A DNA stretch of 64,000 nucleotides from Ricordea florida (Eukaryota > Cnidaria > Anthozoa > Corallimorpharia > Ricordeidae). Shown here in pieces: positions 10,801 to 17,879 of this stretch; position 1 is the stretch's first letter; the number at the start of each line of letters is the position of its first letter. Made by a program: the position numbers and the translations under genes. The notes beneath the pieces were generated by a model. The model did no database searches and was not told the DNA's origin. It saw nothing but the letters and a program-made list of their open reading frames with translations. The stretch is taken from positions 16,943,418 to 17,007,417 of the forward strand of contig OX453279.1 of the NCBI GenBank assembly GCA_949710005.1, given 5' to 3'.

Positions 10801-11608
10801 ACTTATGAATAACTCCGTATTTGGTAAAACAATGGAAAACATTAGAAAAAGGGTGGATGTGCGATTAGTTACTAATGAAAAAGATGCAAAAAAATTAATA
10901 TCAAAACCTAACTATCAGCATCGTACTATCTTTTGTGAAAATCTTGTGGCCATTCACATGAAGAAAACAAAGCTAGTATTCAATAAACCCGTTTACTTGG
11001 GTATGTGCATTCTGGATCTAAGTAAAACAATAATGTACAAATTTCACTATAATTATATTAAACCTAAATATGGAGAAAAAGCAAAATTGTTGTTTACAGA
11101 TACGGACAGCCTTGCATATGAGATAGAGACAGATGATTTCTATAAGGATATCAGTCCTGATGTTAGAGAAATGTTCGATACCAGCAATTTTCCTAAAGAC
11201 CATCCATCCGGTATTGAGACTGGTGTGAATAAGAAAGTTGTTAATATGTTTAAAGATGAGACCGGCGGTAGGCAGATAACTGAATTTGTAGGACTACGAG
11301 CAAAGCTTTACTCTTACAAGATGGATGAAGGTGAAGAAGAAAAGAAATGTAAGGGAGTAAAGAAGGCAATCGTGAAAAAGACCATAAGATTTAATGATTA
11401 TAAGGATTGCCTTTTCAATAAAGAGCCACAGATGAGACGGATGAATGTATTAAGAAGCCATAAGCACGACGTTTTTTCAGAAACAATTAATAAAGTTGCG
11501 CTGTCTTGTGATGATGATAAGAGAGAAATTTGTAAAGATAATATACATACTTTTGCATACGGGCATTATCTTTGCAAAACAGAATTAGGAGGTAACTCAG
11601 TATCATAG
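7685..11608 (+). CDS. Protein-primed family B DNA polymerase (Polinton pPolB)
   Basis: A 1307-aa replicative polymerase. Visible parts in order: an N-terminal SAP/Rho-N-like helical segment (residues 1-45, ELKQMAKDHGVEK...LTRKDQLIEAL) encoded inside the terminal repeat; a C2H2-type zinc finger near 438-460 (FCRRCYNSF...KHLEYC); exonuclease motifs ExoI YADFE (~498), ExoII HNLSGYD (~645) and ExoIII YLESDVLLLAD (~805); an HNH/endonuclease VII-like zinc motif near 598-631 (CHIC...DHSHLTG...HNECN); polymerase motifs A (YLDANNLYGG, ~903), B (NSVFGKTMENIRKR, ~1043) and C (FTDTDSL, ~1137). It should replicate the linear element from protein-primed ends. The 3' end overlaps the convergent integrase gene by 43 bp. 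All motifs needed for activity seem present. Confidence 0.95.
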   Translation: MEELQKKKVVELKQMAKDHGVEKIYKLTRKDQLIEALSNIPEVMEEMRNLQRQRQRQIQRFNEEPPPGPRKNITKRKLAPTFIKPQKPSNKTFNWGNYSFKVMDKDEFSKKLADLTNENIIKLTNNKQTKSKPRKNVNISGSVRDELNERVNQLTPKQNQTALRGYLKTFRIDGQKGYGPKAFTNKIKQKVLDLINKQKKPIKIKFIFTCRFKKSNPDKDDLFHLFIYSVGYFHSKNMEIITEATDFSELYETMTNYLLELAEDFQNQGSGWQFDQVEYFDINIDPFEPLVGSSYIELPQILAKKKAIINVKNENDHECFKWAVTSAAYIQNIHPERLNKQMMENSKNFDWAGIEFPTSLKNIDKFEKQNPHYTINVHGFNKDKGEVYPLRISKKQSGFLIELIIISNDEGNQHYCWIKNFSRLVSSQINNNQHKREFCRRCYNSFPTKKSLEKHLEYCETNEEVKIVMPKDKDGNPKFINFKNFNRKMRVPFVVYADFECYPEKIHTCSPDESESFTNQYQKHKPSGFCYIIKSFDDKIFPPGILQYTAKSPDDDIPQIFINNLEYYIKKIYNKTKYHKKVRNMTEMDKKEYENATHCHICEKELGEDKVLDHSHLTGKYRGAAHNECNLNYKIPKFFPVIFHNLSGYDAHLFIKNLGTTKGNINCIPNNEEKYISFTKQIVVDTFTNKEGNRVEVKRDIRFIDSFKFMASSLDKLVTNLPNESFKNLKSCYKGDKLKLLLRKGVFPYDWFDSFDKLNETQLPPKEAFYSKLSDEDITEDNYQHAKKVWETFNMKTMREYHNLYLESDVLLLADVFENFRDVCQKNYGLDPAWYYTAPGLAWDAALKITKINLELLTDIDMLLMIEKGVRGGVSMISTRYGKANNPYMNEYNPKLPTKYITYLDANNLYGGGMSEKLPTHGFRWMSEQDLKNWENISCIIEVDLEYPTNLQDLHNDYPLAPERLIINKVEKLIPNLNNKVKYVVHHETLKLYESLGLKVTKIHRGITFKESAWLKPYIDLNTNLRAKGNNDFEKDFFKLMNNSVFGKTMENIRKRVDVRLVTNEKDAKKLISKPNYQHRTIFCENLVAIHMKKTKLVFNKPVYLGMCILDLSKTIMYKFHYNYIKPKYGEKAKLLFTDTDSLAYEIETDDFYKDISPDVREMFDTSNFPKDHPSGIETGVNKKVVNMFKDETGGRQITEFVGLRAKLYSYKMDEGEEEKKCKGVKKAIVKKTIRFNDYKDCLFNKEPQMRRMNVLRSHKHDVFSETINKVALSCDDDKREICKDNIHTFAYGHYLCKTELGGNSVS

Positions 11609-12627
11609 GGTATAACCTGTAATTCTTCCCTAACAAATCCCCGTCTGGGTCCATCCAATAAATAATATAAAACTGGCTGATTAGGTGAAACGACACTGCG
11701 CGTAATATCATAAACTTTGGTACTCCAAATAGGATCAGTTGCCCGTCTTTTTTCACCACCTTCAAGCTCCCCAGGAGATAATAAATATCTAACTTTAACA
11801 CTAGGAGGTAATCTTACCTCATCAAGACCAACAACTCTCTTATATTTTTTAGGCTCAATATCAACCGCTTTCTGTTTTATAGCCTCAACAGGCTCTTTAC
11901 CGGTTATTCTAGTTGGCGTATTATTCAAAGTTTTTAGAATATCAGGTAATCTCTTCACCCATACTCTTGACCTTTCATCACTTATCATTTCTTGAGCATA
12001 TTGATGACTAAATAATCTTTCGCCTAATATTCTGTTTGCTCTTTCAACAAAGGCTTGAGCTCTATGGTTTCCAGCTTCACTTCTCTGGATTTTTACATTA
12101 TGGTAATTCATAAGTTTTGTAACATCACCCATAAATTCTCTTCCTGGATCAACAATTAATGTTTTAGGATATTTTAACTTTCTAGAATATATTTTTTCAA
12201 AAGCATTTGAAATTTCCCCACTTTCTTTTGAGGTTAATGGTTCAGCATCTTTATATCTTGAAGCAACATCAACCACAACTAATGCGTATTTATATGTTTT
12301 TCTCCCAACTCTATCATGTGGTAAAAATAATAAATCTGCTTGGTGAATCTGATTAGGTTTATCAACAGTCCAGTGCGGTCTAGGAATATACTTTGGAGCG
12401 GGTAGATATATTTGCCATATCGCCTGTTTCTCTAACCATTGTTTTGCAGCATCTTCACTTACTTTCACTTCGTGGGAGGGCTTCGCCCGATTCACCTTTT
12501 CAGCTAATTTAGGAATTGCAGAATATCCTTTCCAATATCCCTCAGTTGAATAATATATCCGACTCAAAGTCAGGCCCGGCTCCGCCGATTTTTTTGATAA
12601 CCTTTGGGATATGTTTTCGTTACTCAT
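11566..12627 (-). CDS. Retroviral-type integrase (Polinton INT)
   Basis: A 353-aa DDE integrase that would insert the element and create the 5-6 bp target duplication. The catalytic triad is D98 (HQADLLFLP), D160 (LIVDPGREF) and E195 (AFVERANR), a D-E spacing of 35 as in retroviral enzymes. The segment before it (YWKGYSAIPKLAEK...WLEKQAIWQIYLP) is typical of Polinton integrases. The C-terminal ~70 residues fit an SH3/chromo-like DNA-binding fold (VYDITRSV...YYLLDGPRRGFVREEL). Two GC-rich double-hairpin inserts are translated as part of its N-terminal region (about residues 13-22 and 48-54). It is divergent from the capsid gene with only 33 bp between the start codons. Confidence 0.93.
   Translation of the reverse strand: MSNENISQRLSKKSAEPGLTLSRIYYSTEGYWKGYSAIPKLAEKVNRAKPSHEVKVSEDAAKQWLEKQAIWQIYLPAPKYIPRPHWTVDKPNQIHQADLLFLPHDRVGRKTYKYALVVVDVASRYKDAEPLTSKESGEISNAFEKIYSRKLKYPKTLIVDPGREFMGDVTKLMNYHNVKIQRSEAGNHRAQAFVERANRILGERLFSHQYAQEMISDERSRVWVKRLPDILKTLNNTPTRITGKEPVEAIKQKAVDIEPKKYKRVVGLDEVRLPPSVKVRYLLSPGELEGGEKRRATDPIWSTKVYDITRSVVSPNQPVLYYLLDGPRRGFVREELQVIPYDTELPPNSVLQR
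12466..12488 (-). repeat. Double-hairpin element 1, inside integrase
   Basis: On the minus strand: stem GGGC, loop GAA, stem GCCC, linker TCC, stem CAC, loop GAA, stem GTG. It is GC-rich in an AT-rich gene and is translated as part of AKPSHEV. Confidence 0.6.
12561..12587 (-). repeat. Double-hairpin element 2, inside integrase
   Basis: On the minus strand: CGGC-GGA-GCCG, then linker GGCCT, then GACT-TTG-AGTC. It is translated in frame as SAEPGLTLS near the integrase N-terminus. The first stem matches that of element 7 at 20401. Confidence 0.55.
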
Positions 12628-12660
12628 TTAAAGATTAACCAAAGTATCTTATAAATAAAT
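12627..12660. promoter_or_regulatory. Bidirectional promoter between integrase and capsid genes
   Basis: The 33 bp between the divergent starts contain TTTAAAGATT (12627-12636), 34 bp before the capsid ATG. On the other strand a TTTATAAG-type box lies about 29 bp before the integrase ATG. The TTTAAAGATT box overlaps the integrase start codon. Confidence 0.55.
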
Positions 12661-13911
12661 ATGACAACCATATCTGAAAAAATTAACCCAAACAGGATTC
12701 CAAGAGATCCTCTAGGTTTGAAAGAGGAATCAACATTGAATAGAATTACACTAAACCCATCATCAGCTAATCCGGGAGAAACGCTATATATAAACATTCC
12801 TAAACTTTCTGAAAATTTAGTGATTGTGCCAGGAAGTGTATCTCTACTATTTAACTTGACTGTTGATGGTCATGAAGATAACACCCTTGTGAATAATGTA
12901 AGTAGTAATCTTGTAACCAGACTCAGGGTTCTTTTTGGGGGTGAAACACTACAGGATACTCAAAGATACGATCTTTTTCAAACATACCACGACTTATTCT
13001 TAACAGATGAAGAACGTGAGGATAGATTAAAACAGGGTATTTCTTCTAGAAACATGAGGAAGCTCCGGACAAATGCAGGTGATAAAGTAGACACAGATGC
13101 AAATGAAGCGGCCCTTGCAGCAGTACATAACACCAAGTACCATATCCCGCTAAATCATCCTATACTCAAAGATCATGGGGTTTTCTATCCAAAGGCATTA
13201 GATCATCAACTAATCTTTGAGATTACACTAGCTCCAGTTAACGATATTGTTGTTTATTCTGACGCGACAAAGATTCCAACTTACAAAATAACAAACCTTG
13301 AGTTAGAATATTCTTGTATATCAAGCGAATACTTAGCTCGTGAGGCACAGGCAGCTTATCAGGTTGGTAAAGGATTCTTGTACGAGAATGTCACTCTACA
13401 TAAAACTTTCACCATATCCAGGCCTAATGACGGCGTTATAAATCAACATATTAATCTCCCCAGAAGGTCAATTACAGGGATATTATGTTTGTTTATATTA
13501 CCATACGCGGGAGGGGAAAAAAATTCTGAGAGGTTTTTAAATCCAGGTTTCACCTCAATTAATATTGATGTTAATGGAGTTCCAAACCGTTTTTACTCTA
13601 AGGGGATGGCGCCTTCAGACTTCTGGGAGTCAATAAAGAAACGCTTCATTCCTACCTCTAGTTACGGACGTTGGTCAGTAAAGGAAAAGGATTTTTATAA
13701 TAACAAGTTTGCCCTGTGGATAGATTTGAGAACTCATCCAGATAATGGTATACATGGGGGTGGTCTAGCCTTAAACAACGCACAAGATGGTATAAAAATA
13801 GAAATGAGAAGAAAAGTTGGCGGGTCTGGTGTTATTACTTGTTATATGTTTGTTGTAGCTGATGCATTAATGGAGGTTATGAATTCAGGTTTGCGCTCCA
13901 TTATGTACTAA
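12661..13911 (+). CDS. Putative major capsid protein (double jelly roll)
   Basis: A 416-aa protein of a family widespread in animal Polintons, often annotated in cnidarians as F54H12.2-like. It is rich in beta-strand patterns and contains conserved-looking blocks NPGETLYINIPKLSENLVIVPGS, FGGETLQDTQRYDLFQTYHDLF and GISSRNMRKLRTNAGDKV. No membrane segment or enzyme motif is seen. Its place between integrase and packaging ATPase is that of a Polinton virion gene. Assignment as the hexon-like major capsid protein rests on family recognition, size and position; at 416 aa it is shorter than many Polinton capsid proteins, so a structure prediction would decide. The TTTAAAGATT box lies 34 bp before the ATG. 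Confidence 0.65.
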   Translation: MTTISEKINPNRIPRDPLGLKEESTLNRITLNPSSANPGETLYINIPKLSENLVIVPGSVSLLFNLTVDGHEDNTLVNNVSSNLVTRLRVLFGGETLQDTQRYDLFQTYHDLFLTDEEREDRLKQGISSRNMRKLRTNAGDKVDTDANEAALAAVHNTKYHIPLNHPILKDHGVFYPKALDHQLIFEITLAPVNDIVVYSDATKIPTYKITNLELEYSCISSEYLAREAQAAYQVGKGFLYENVTLHKTFTISRPNDGVINQHINLPRRSITGILCLFILPYAGGEKNSERFLNPGFTSINIDVNGVPNRFYSKGMAPSDFWESIKKRFIPTSSYGRWSVKEKDFYNNKFALWIDLRTHPDNGIHGGGLALNNAQDGIKIEMRRKVGGSGVITCYMFVVADALMEVMNSGLRSIMY

Positions 13912-13952
13912 CTGAAGGGAAGAACCTAAAACCCTCTGGGCCCGCGAAGCGA

Positions 13953-13983
13953 CTTAAAACCTTATGTTATGATACAAAAAATC
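13953..13983 (+). promoter_or_regulatory. CTTAAA box of the ATPase gene
   Basis: CTTAAA at 13953-13958 is 31 bp before the second in-frame ATG (13984) but only 16 bp before the first (13969). The spacing used by the other genes favours 13984. A GC-rich half hairpin (CGC-GAA-GCG, 13943-13951) lies just upstream. Confidence 0.4.
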
Positions 13984-14610
13984 ATGGAAGAATTGCGAGA
14001 TAAAATTCCTTTTAACTGTATTATAACTGGACCAACAAATTGTGGAAAGACAAAGTACATTATAGATCAACTCCGAGGCCCATTCCGAAAAGTTTTTGAA
14101 TACATTGTTTTAATATGCCCAACTTATTCTAAAAATAAAACCTATCATAATTTTGCTCGAGGAGATAAAAATTTCTATGTATTATCACCAGATGCTAGTA
14201 ATATAGATGAGATTAATGAATTGTTAACCGATTGTCAAACTTTATTCTCTGGAAAAAATACACTAATAATTTTAGACGATTGTGCTGTTTCGAATGATCT
14301 GAAGAAACGATCAAACAAGTTTATAGATTTAGCATTTTCTGGAAGGCATCATGGATTATCAGTTTGGGTTCTAACTCAGCAATTAACATCGATAGCAAAA
14401 CCATTCCGTGAAAATGTAGCTTGCGTTGTTTCATTTCATAATCCCTCGCAGAAAGGTATGAAGATGTTTTTTGAAGATTATGGGGGCGATTTAGACCCTG
14501 AAACTAGTAAAAAGTTTGTACAACTCTTGAAAACTGAAAAATACTCTAGACTTTGCTTATCTTTACGTCACCCATTTAATTGTTATTTGGAAGTTCCAAA
14601 CGGGGCGTAG
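13984..14610 (+). CDS. Genome-packaging ATPase (A32/FtsK-HerA type)
   Basis: The frame is open from an ATG at 13969 (213 aa); the ATG at 13984 (208 aa) is preferred because of promoter spacing. Numbered from 13969: Walker A GPTNCGKTK at 21-29, Walker B TLIILDDCA at about 98-106 with D103 and D104, a helix with SGRHHGLSVWVLTQQ at 124-138 supplying the conserved glutamine region, and FRENVACVVSFHNPS after it. This is the pattern of Polinton, virophage and poxvirus A32-like packaging ATPases that pump DNA into preformed capsids. The gene follows the putative capsid gene, as in many Polintons. Confidence 0.92.
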   Translation: MEELRDKIPFNCIITGPTNCGKTKYIIDQLRGPFRKVFEYIVLICPTYSKNKTYHNFARGDKNFYVLSPDASNIDEINELLTDCQTLFSGKNTLIILDDCAVSNDLKKRSNKFIDLAFSGRHHGLSVWVLTQQLTSIAKPFRENVACVVSFHNPSQKGMKMFFEDYGGDLDPETSKKFVQLLKTEKYSRLCLSLRHPFNCYLEVPNGA

Positions 14611-14612
14611 CC
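14604..14612 (+). repeat. Half hairpin element
   Basis: GGC-GTA-GCC straddling the ATPase stop codon, with the same triloop as the double-hairpin elements and followed by the same GATTTAAA flank seen after element 7. Confidence 0.4.
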
Positions 14613-14614
14613 GA

Positions 14615-14650
14615 TTTAAAAGAATCTTTGTATTATTAGAAAATTATAAG
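14615..14650 (+). promoter_or_regulatory. TTTAAA box before the 198-aa gene
   Basis: GATTTAAAAGAATCTTTG; the TTTAAA is 36 bp before the ATG at 14651. Confidence 0.5.
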
Positions 14651-15247
14651 ATGGCGGATGTAGAAGATTATATCGGCTCTGCTGATCTGAAGGATATAGA
14701 GGAAGAAAAGACAGAGGTAAAAGATAATGATAATGAACTTGAAATAAGTCTAAAGACCGGCGAAGTCGAAAAACAAGAATCACTAGCCATTCTCGCGGCT
14801 CTTGGAACAACAAAGGAATATTTGGGAGTTGATATGAGTTTGGGTGATATAAAAAAATTATCAGTGAAAGATGTCGATAAATATTATAATCGATACCAAG
14901 CAGTATTGGGTAAGAAAATTAATGGCGGGTTAGTAGATTCATCTCTTCAATTAGTTTCTAAAGTTATTTCTTACATGGTTCCTGTGGATGATATAGAAGC
15001 TCTTTGTGATGATTTGAAGAATGATGATTTAGTTAATCGCGAACTAACAAACATTGTAGGTCTCTTAGCATTGAAAGCAGGAAGATTGGCAGCACTTGCT
15101 AGCGGGCTATTCCAGGTTGCTAAACACATTAAATTCAACAAAAATCAACAATTTACAAGCACAACTGAGCATAAAAATCAAGAGATTTCAAATACAACTG
15201 AGCAGACTAGTAAGCAAGATGAAAGCGGGTATGATGCTGTTTACTGA
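14651..15247 (+). CDS. Polinton protein of unknown function, 198 aa
   Basis: Not recognised. The first ~55 residues are acidic and charged (DLKDIEEEKTEVKDNDNELE). The middle is predicted helical (ILAALGTTKEYLGVDMSLGDIKKLSVKDVDKYYNRYQAVLG). Residues ~145-165 are an Ala/Leu-rich amphipathic stretch (LLALKAGRLAALASGLFQVAKH), and the tail is polar with T, Q and S. It is probably a virion or assembly protein by position between ATPase and membrane-protein genes. It contains a 14-bp segment at 14747-14760 (peptide SLKTG) that recurs in the next gene. Confidence 0.75.
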   Translation: MADVEDYIGSADLKDIEEEKTEVKDNDNELEISLKTGEVEKQESLAILAALGTTKEYLGVDMSLGDIKKLSVKDVDKYYNRYQAVLGKKINGGLVDSSLQLVSKVISYMVPVDDIEALCDDLKNDDLVNRELTNIVGLLALKAGRLAALASGLFQVAKHIKFNKNQQFTSTTEHKNQEISNTTEQTSKQDESGYDAVY

Positions 15248-15257
15248 GCACAACTGA

Positions 15258-15292
15258 TTTAAAGATTCTTTACTTTGTGAAATAAAATAATA
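15258..15292 (+). promoter_or_regulatory. TTTAAAGATTCTT box
   Basis: TTTAAAGATTCTT begins 35 bp before the ATG at 15293 and is followed by TACTTTGTG. This is close to the extended motif at 15785 and 16835. Confidence 0.55.
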
Positions 15293-15775
15293 ATGTCTGA
15301 CCAAACTGAAATAAGTGAAGTAGGAACAGAAGTTGTCGAGCAAATTACGGCGGATCCTGTTGTTAAAGATAAAGAACCTAAAAAGAGGGTAAAAGATCCT
15401 AAAAAGGTTGCTGCTGGTAAGAAATTAGCAGAATATAACAAAAAAGCGAAAGAAGCATTGGCTAGGGAGACCCTACGGGACGCGGAGCAGATGAAACGTG
15501 AAAAGGAACAGGAAGAAGAAAATGAAAATAGAGAAAGTGAGTCTAATAAGGCGTGGCTTCCAGAATTATCTTTTACAACCGTATTATCCATTATTGGAAT
15601 AGGGTTTACAGCATTTGATATGTTTATGAGATATCGGGCGGAGCCCTCCCCGCAAAGCGGATACCAACAAAGTCTAAAGACCGGTAAAGCTGAAAAGGAG
15701 GATAATAAAAATAGAATACCTGCTTGTCCTACAGCATTGCAACCTCTAGATCGACCAAAAATTGGAATGATATGA
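15293..15775 (+). CDS. Single-pass membrane protein of unknown function, 160 aa
   Basis: The first ~85 residues are very charged and probably helical or coiled (KDKEPKKRVKDPKKVAAGKKLAEYNKKAKEAL...EQEEENENRES). One membrane segment follows at about 95-113 (FTTVLSIIGIGFTAFDMF). Immediately after the membrane segment the frame runs through double-hairpin element 3, translated as RAEPSPQSG; the identical nonapeptide occurs in the unrelated protein at 17880. The tail is polar. By layout it could be a virion membrane or scaffold-like protein. Confidence 0.75.
   Translation: MSDQTEISEVGTEVVEQITADPVVKDKEPKKRVKDPKKVAAGKKLAEYNKKAKEALARETLRDAEQMKREKEQEEENENRESESNKAWLPELSFTTVLSIIGIGFTAFDMFMRYRAEPSPQSGYQQSLKTGKAEKEDNKNRIPACPTALQPLDRPKIGMI
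15636..15660 (+). repeat. Double-hairpin element 3, inside the 160-aa gene
   Basis: GGGC-GGA-GCCC, linker TCC, CCGC-AAA-GCGG. It is translated in frame as RAEPSPQSG. Its inner sequence differs from element 6 at one loop base. Confidence 0.75.
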
Positions 15776-15784
15776 GGAAAGTAG

Positions 15785-15819
15785 TTTAAAGGTTTCTTGC
15801 TGATGTAGTAAAAAAAATT
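15785..15819 (+). promoter_or_regulatory. TTTAAAGGTTTCTTGCTGATG box
   Basis: TTTAAA lies 35 bp before the ATG at 15820. The extended form, with CTGATG and an A-run, is shared with the promoter at 16835. Confidence 0.6.
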
Positions 15820-16038
15820 ATGTCATCCGAAAATAAACTTGTGAAAACTGTTACTGATTCGGCAGTACTTATCGGTTTAGCGGCTGCTGTTGGTTATATA
15901 GCTAAAAAGGCTATGAGAGAATCATTTATGAATGACCCATCCTCAAGTATTACAAATTATGCTAAATGGGTAGCTGTATTGTCAGGTAGTATGTACCTAA
16001 AAACATATTTAGAGGATCAAAATATTTTACCAAAATAA
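15820..16038 (+). CDS. Small membrane protein, 72 aa
   Basis: Two hydrophobic segments, about residues 14-27 (AVLIGLAAAVGYIA) and 46-60 (AKWVAVLSGSMYLKTY), with short polar ends. Function unknown. The next gene starts 3 bases after its stop and has no box of its own, so the two are probably read from one transcript. Confidence 0.7.
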   Translation: MSSENKLVKTVTDSAVLIGLAAAVGYIAKKAMRESFMNDPSSSITNYAKWVAVLSGSMYLKTYLEDQNILPK

Positions 16039-16040
16039 TT

Positions 16041-16463
16041 ATGGCAACAATAGCAATGATGTTAGGTGGAGCTGTATTAAATGCAACTGCCTTTGTTGGC
16101 GGATCATATCTTGCAAAATATCTCTCAGGAGATAAAACGGATACAGAACGAATAAGACATGATAAGGCATTAGAAAAATATCAAAAAGATTATGCAGAAT
16201 ATCAAGAAAAAAGACAGAAACTAATTGATTGGAAATTAAAACAAAAAGATGATAAATACCAAGCCTCAAAAAATCTTTCAAAAACGGATGAAGCTTTAGA
16301 ATTTTATTCCGCTTCGCGGGGAGGGCTACGCCCGAATGCCCAAATGCATGAACCAAAATTTAGTGATTATTATAGACCAAGTAACAATCAAAAGATGGGG
16401 GAAATGGCATATGTGGGTGGAGGAATGTTGGCTTTGGGGTATGCAGCTAGTAAATTCTTTTAA
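16041..16463 (+). CDS. Membrane protein with two terminal hydrophobic segments, 140 aa
   Basis: An N-terminal glycine/alanine-rich hydrophobic segment (MLGGAVLNATAFVGGSYLA), a long charged helix that may form a coiled coil (residues ~30-75, rich in K, E, Q and Y), and a C-terminal hydrophobic glycine-rich segment (MAYVGGGMLALGYAASKFF). It carries double-hairpin element 4 in the opposite orientation, read as SASRGGLRPN. Function unknown; the architecture suits a virion membrane-associated protein. Confidence 0.72.
   Translation: MATIAMMLGGAVLNATAFVGGSYLAKYLSGDKTDTERIRHDKALEKYQKDYAEYQEKRQKLIDWKLKQKDDKYQASKNLSKTDEALEFYSASRGGLRPNAQMHEPKFSDYYRPSNNQKMGEMAYVGGGMLALGYAASKFF
16309..16333 (-). repeat. 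Double-hairpin element 4, antisense in the 140-aa gene
   Basis: On the minus strand: GGGC-GTA-GCCC, linker TCC, CCGC-GAA-GCGG. The stems match element 3; the loops differ. Confidence 0.75.
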
Positions 16464-16497
16464 ATTATAAAAACATTAATTGTTTTATAATTAAAGT

Positions 16498-16776
16498 TTA
16501 GAAATTAATCCCATCTTTCAATAAAGTTTCACTCCAAGTTTTTATATTAATATCAACATGCAATAAATTTAAAATTTTTATTATTTTTATATTACTACCT
16601 GTGGAAATATAAAGCTTTTTAAATAATTCATATAACTCTTTTAGTTTTTCTCTATCTTTTAATTTAACTGCTATATTTCTTAACAATAACATGTCATCAA
16701 TTGTAATTATTCCTTCTGTATTAAATTTTCTTAGTGTATAATAGTAAATATTATCATAAATATCTATAAATTTCAT
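16498..16776 (-). CDS. Small Polinton protein of unknown function, 92 aa
   Basis: The only minus-strand gene in the virion-gene block. Very AT-rich. The predicted protein is helical and basic (MKFIDIYDNIYYYTLRKF...LKDREKLKELYELFKKLYIST) with no membrane segment or recognised motif. A TTTAAAGAT box is present on the minus strand at 16794-16786, about 18 bp before the ATG, supporting it as a real gene. Confidence 0.6.
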   Translation of the reverse strand: MKFIDIYDNIYYYTLRKFNTEGIITIDDMLLLRNIAVKLKDREKLKELYELFKKLYISTGSNIKIIKILNLLHVDINIKTWSETLLKDGINF

Positions 16777-16785
16777 TGTTTTTTT

Positions 16786-16794
16786 ATCTTTAAA
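16786..16794 (-). promoter_or_regulatory. TTTAAAGAT box of the minus-strand 92-aa gene
   Basis: The same box as for the plus-strand genes but closer (about 18 bp) to the start codon. Confidence 0.4.
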
Positions 16795-16834
16795 TTATAA
16801 TTCTTTTTATAATTTACAAACATAACTTTTTTAG

Positions 16835-16865
16835 TCTAAAGATTTCTTACTGATGAGTAAAAATT
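16835..16865 (+). promoter_or_regulatory. TCTAAAGATTTCTTACTGATG box
   Basis: TCTAAA lies 31 bp before the ATG at 16866. It matches the motif at 15785 across about 30 bp, including the A-run and the ATTATG context of the start. Confidence 0.6.
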
Positions 16866-17813
16866 ATGGCAGAAGGAGGATATTTACCAGAAGATTTAGA
16901 TCCAACTAAACTAAATGAAACAAAAGATGATGACGATGATAATGTAGATAACAGAAATATAGAACTTCAAGCATATTCGTCAACAAGTTATCAAAATAAT
17001 AATTATGATGAAGAACAAGACGAAATGCATCCGTTGTTACTCAAAAAATTTAATCAAAAAAAAGAAGCAGAAGAAGAACTTTTAGAAATACACCCAAAAA
17101 CAAAACTAAATAAAATGATCTCTTATTTTAGAGATATTGGAGAAGGAATTAAAAAAGCAACTTTTAAGTTCAAAGGCGGAAAAGGGGGTCAATATGAAAT
17201 TTTAGATGGCGAACTAGTAAATGTTAGAAATAAATATCAAAAACTTCCAAAGACATTAAAAGAAATTATTGGCCCCACTAGAAGAGAAATTGTTGAACAA
17301 ATGAAAGAAGAAAATAAAAAGAAAGAACAAAAACTGGCTGAAAAGGTTGAAAGAAAAAAATTTATTCATGATAAACCATTAAAGACCGCAGAGGAAAATA
17401 ATGAGAGTGAAAATCTAGGAAGGGAAATTGTTGAAGAAAGAGAAGATATAGAAAATAATAAAAGAGAAATAGAAAGAATAGAAAATAGAATACCATTGCG
17501 AGAGAGAATTAGATATATATTCAAAAAACATGGATTTACAGTATTTGCAATTTTAAGCTCTGTAAGTTTGGTTATTGGTGTTATAGTTTCTAATCTTTCT
17601 AATGGGCTAACCAGATTAGGTAAAGGTGTTGGGAATGGGTTTAAAGCTATTGGTAAGAAACTTGGTGAAATATTACCCGGAATGGTCGGAGCAATTGTAA
17701 GCTTTCTTTTCAAAACAGCTGGTGAGGTTATTGGATTCTTAGGTAAGAATGCTTGGCTTTTGATAATGGCTGTGGTTCTCTATTTTGTGGAAAGTGTAAA
17801 GAAGAAAAAGTAA
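16866..17813 (+). CDS. Multi-segment membrane protein with charged N-terminal half, 315 aa
   Basis: Residues 1-80 are acidic and polar (DDDDDNVDNR; KFNQKKEAEEELLEIHP). A glycine-rich basic patch FKGGKGGQYEILDGELV lies near 102-118, and a long K/E-rich probable coiled coil spans about 140-205. The C-terminal third is hydrophobic and glycine-rich: segments ~223-244, ~260-285 and ~292-309, ending KKKK. The amphipathic glycine-rich pattern (LGKGVGNGFKAIGKKLGEILPGMVGAIV) resembles membrane-active virion peptides, but this is only a resemblance. Function unknown. Confidence 0.75.
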   Translation: MAEGGYLPEDLDPTKLNETKDDDDDNVDNRNIELQAYSSTSYQNNNYDEEQDEMHPLLLKKFNQKKEAEEELLEIHPKTKLNKMISYFRDIGEGIKKATFKFKGGKGGQYEILDGELVNVRNKYQKLPKTLKEIIGPTRREIVEQMKEENKKKEQKLAEKVERKKFIHDKPLKTAEENNESENLGREIVEEREDIENNKREIERIENRIPLRERIRYIFKKHGFTVFAILSSVSLVIGVIVSNLSNGLTRLGKGVGNGFKAIGKKLGEILPGMVGAIVSFLFKTAGEVIGFLGKNAWLLIMAVVLYFVESVKKKK

Positions 17814-17845
17814 CAAATTTCAGCGAAGCCGGGCGACAAATCCGG

Positions 17846-17879
17846 TCTAAAGATATCATGTTGATCAGTAAAATACAAT
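17846..17879 (+). promoter_or_regulatory. TCTAAAGATATCATGTTGAT box
   Basis: TCTAAA lies 34 bp before the ATG at 17880. Degenerate GC-rich hairpin remains lie upstream (17821-17845). Confidence 0.5.
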
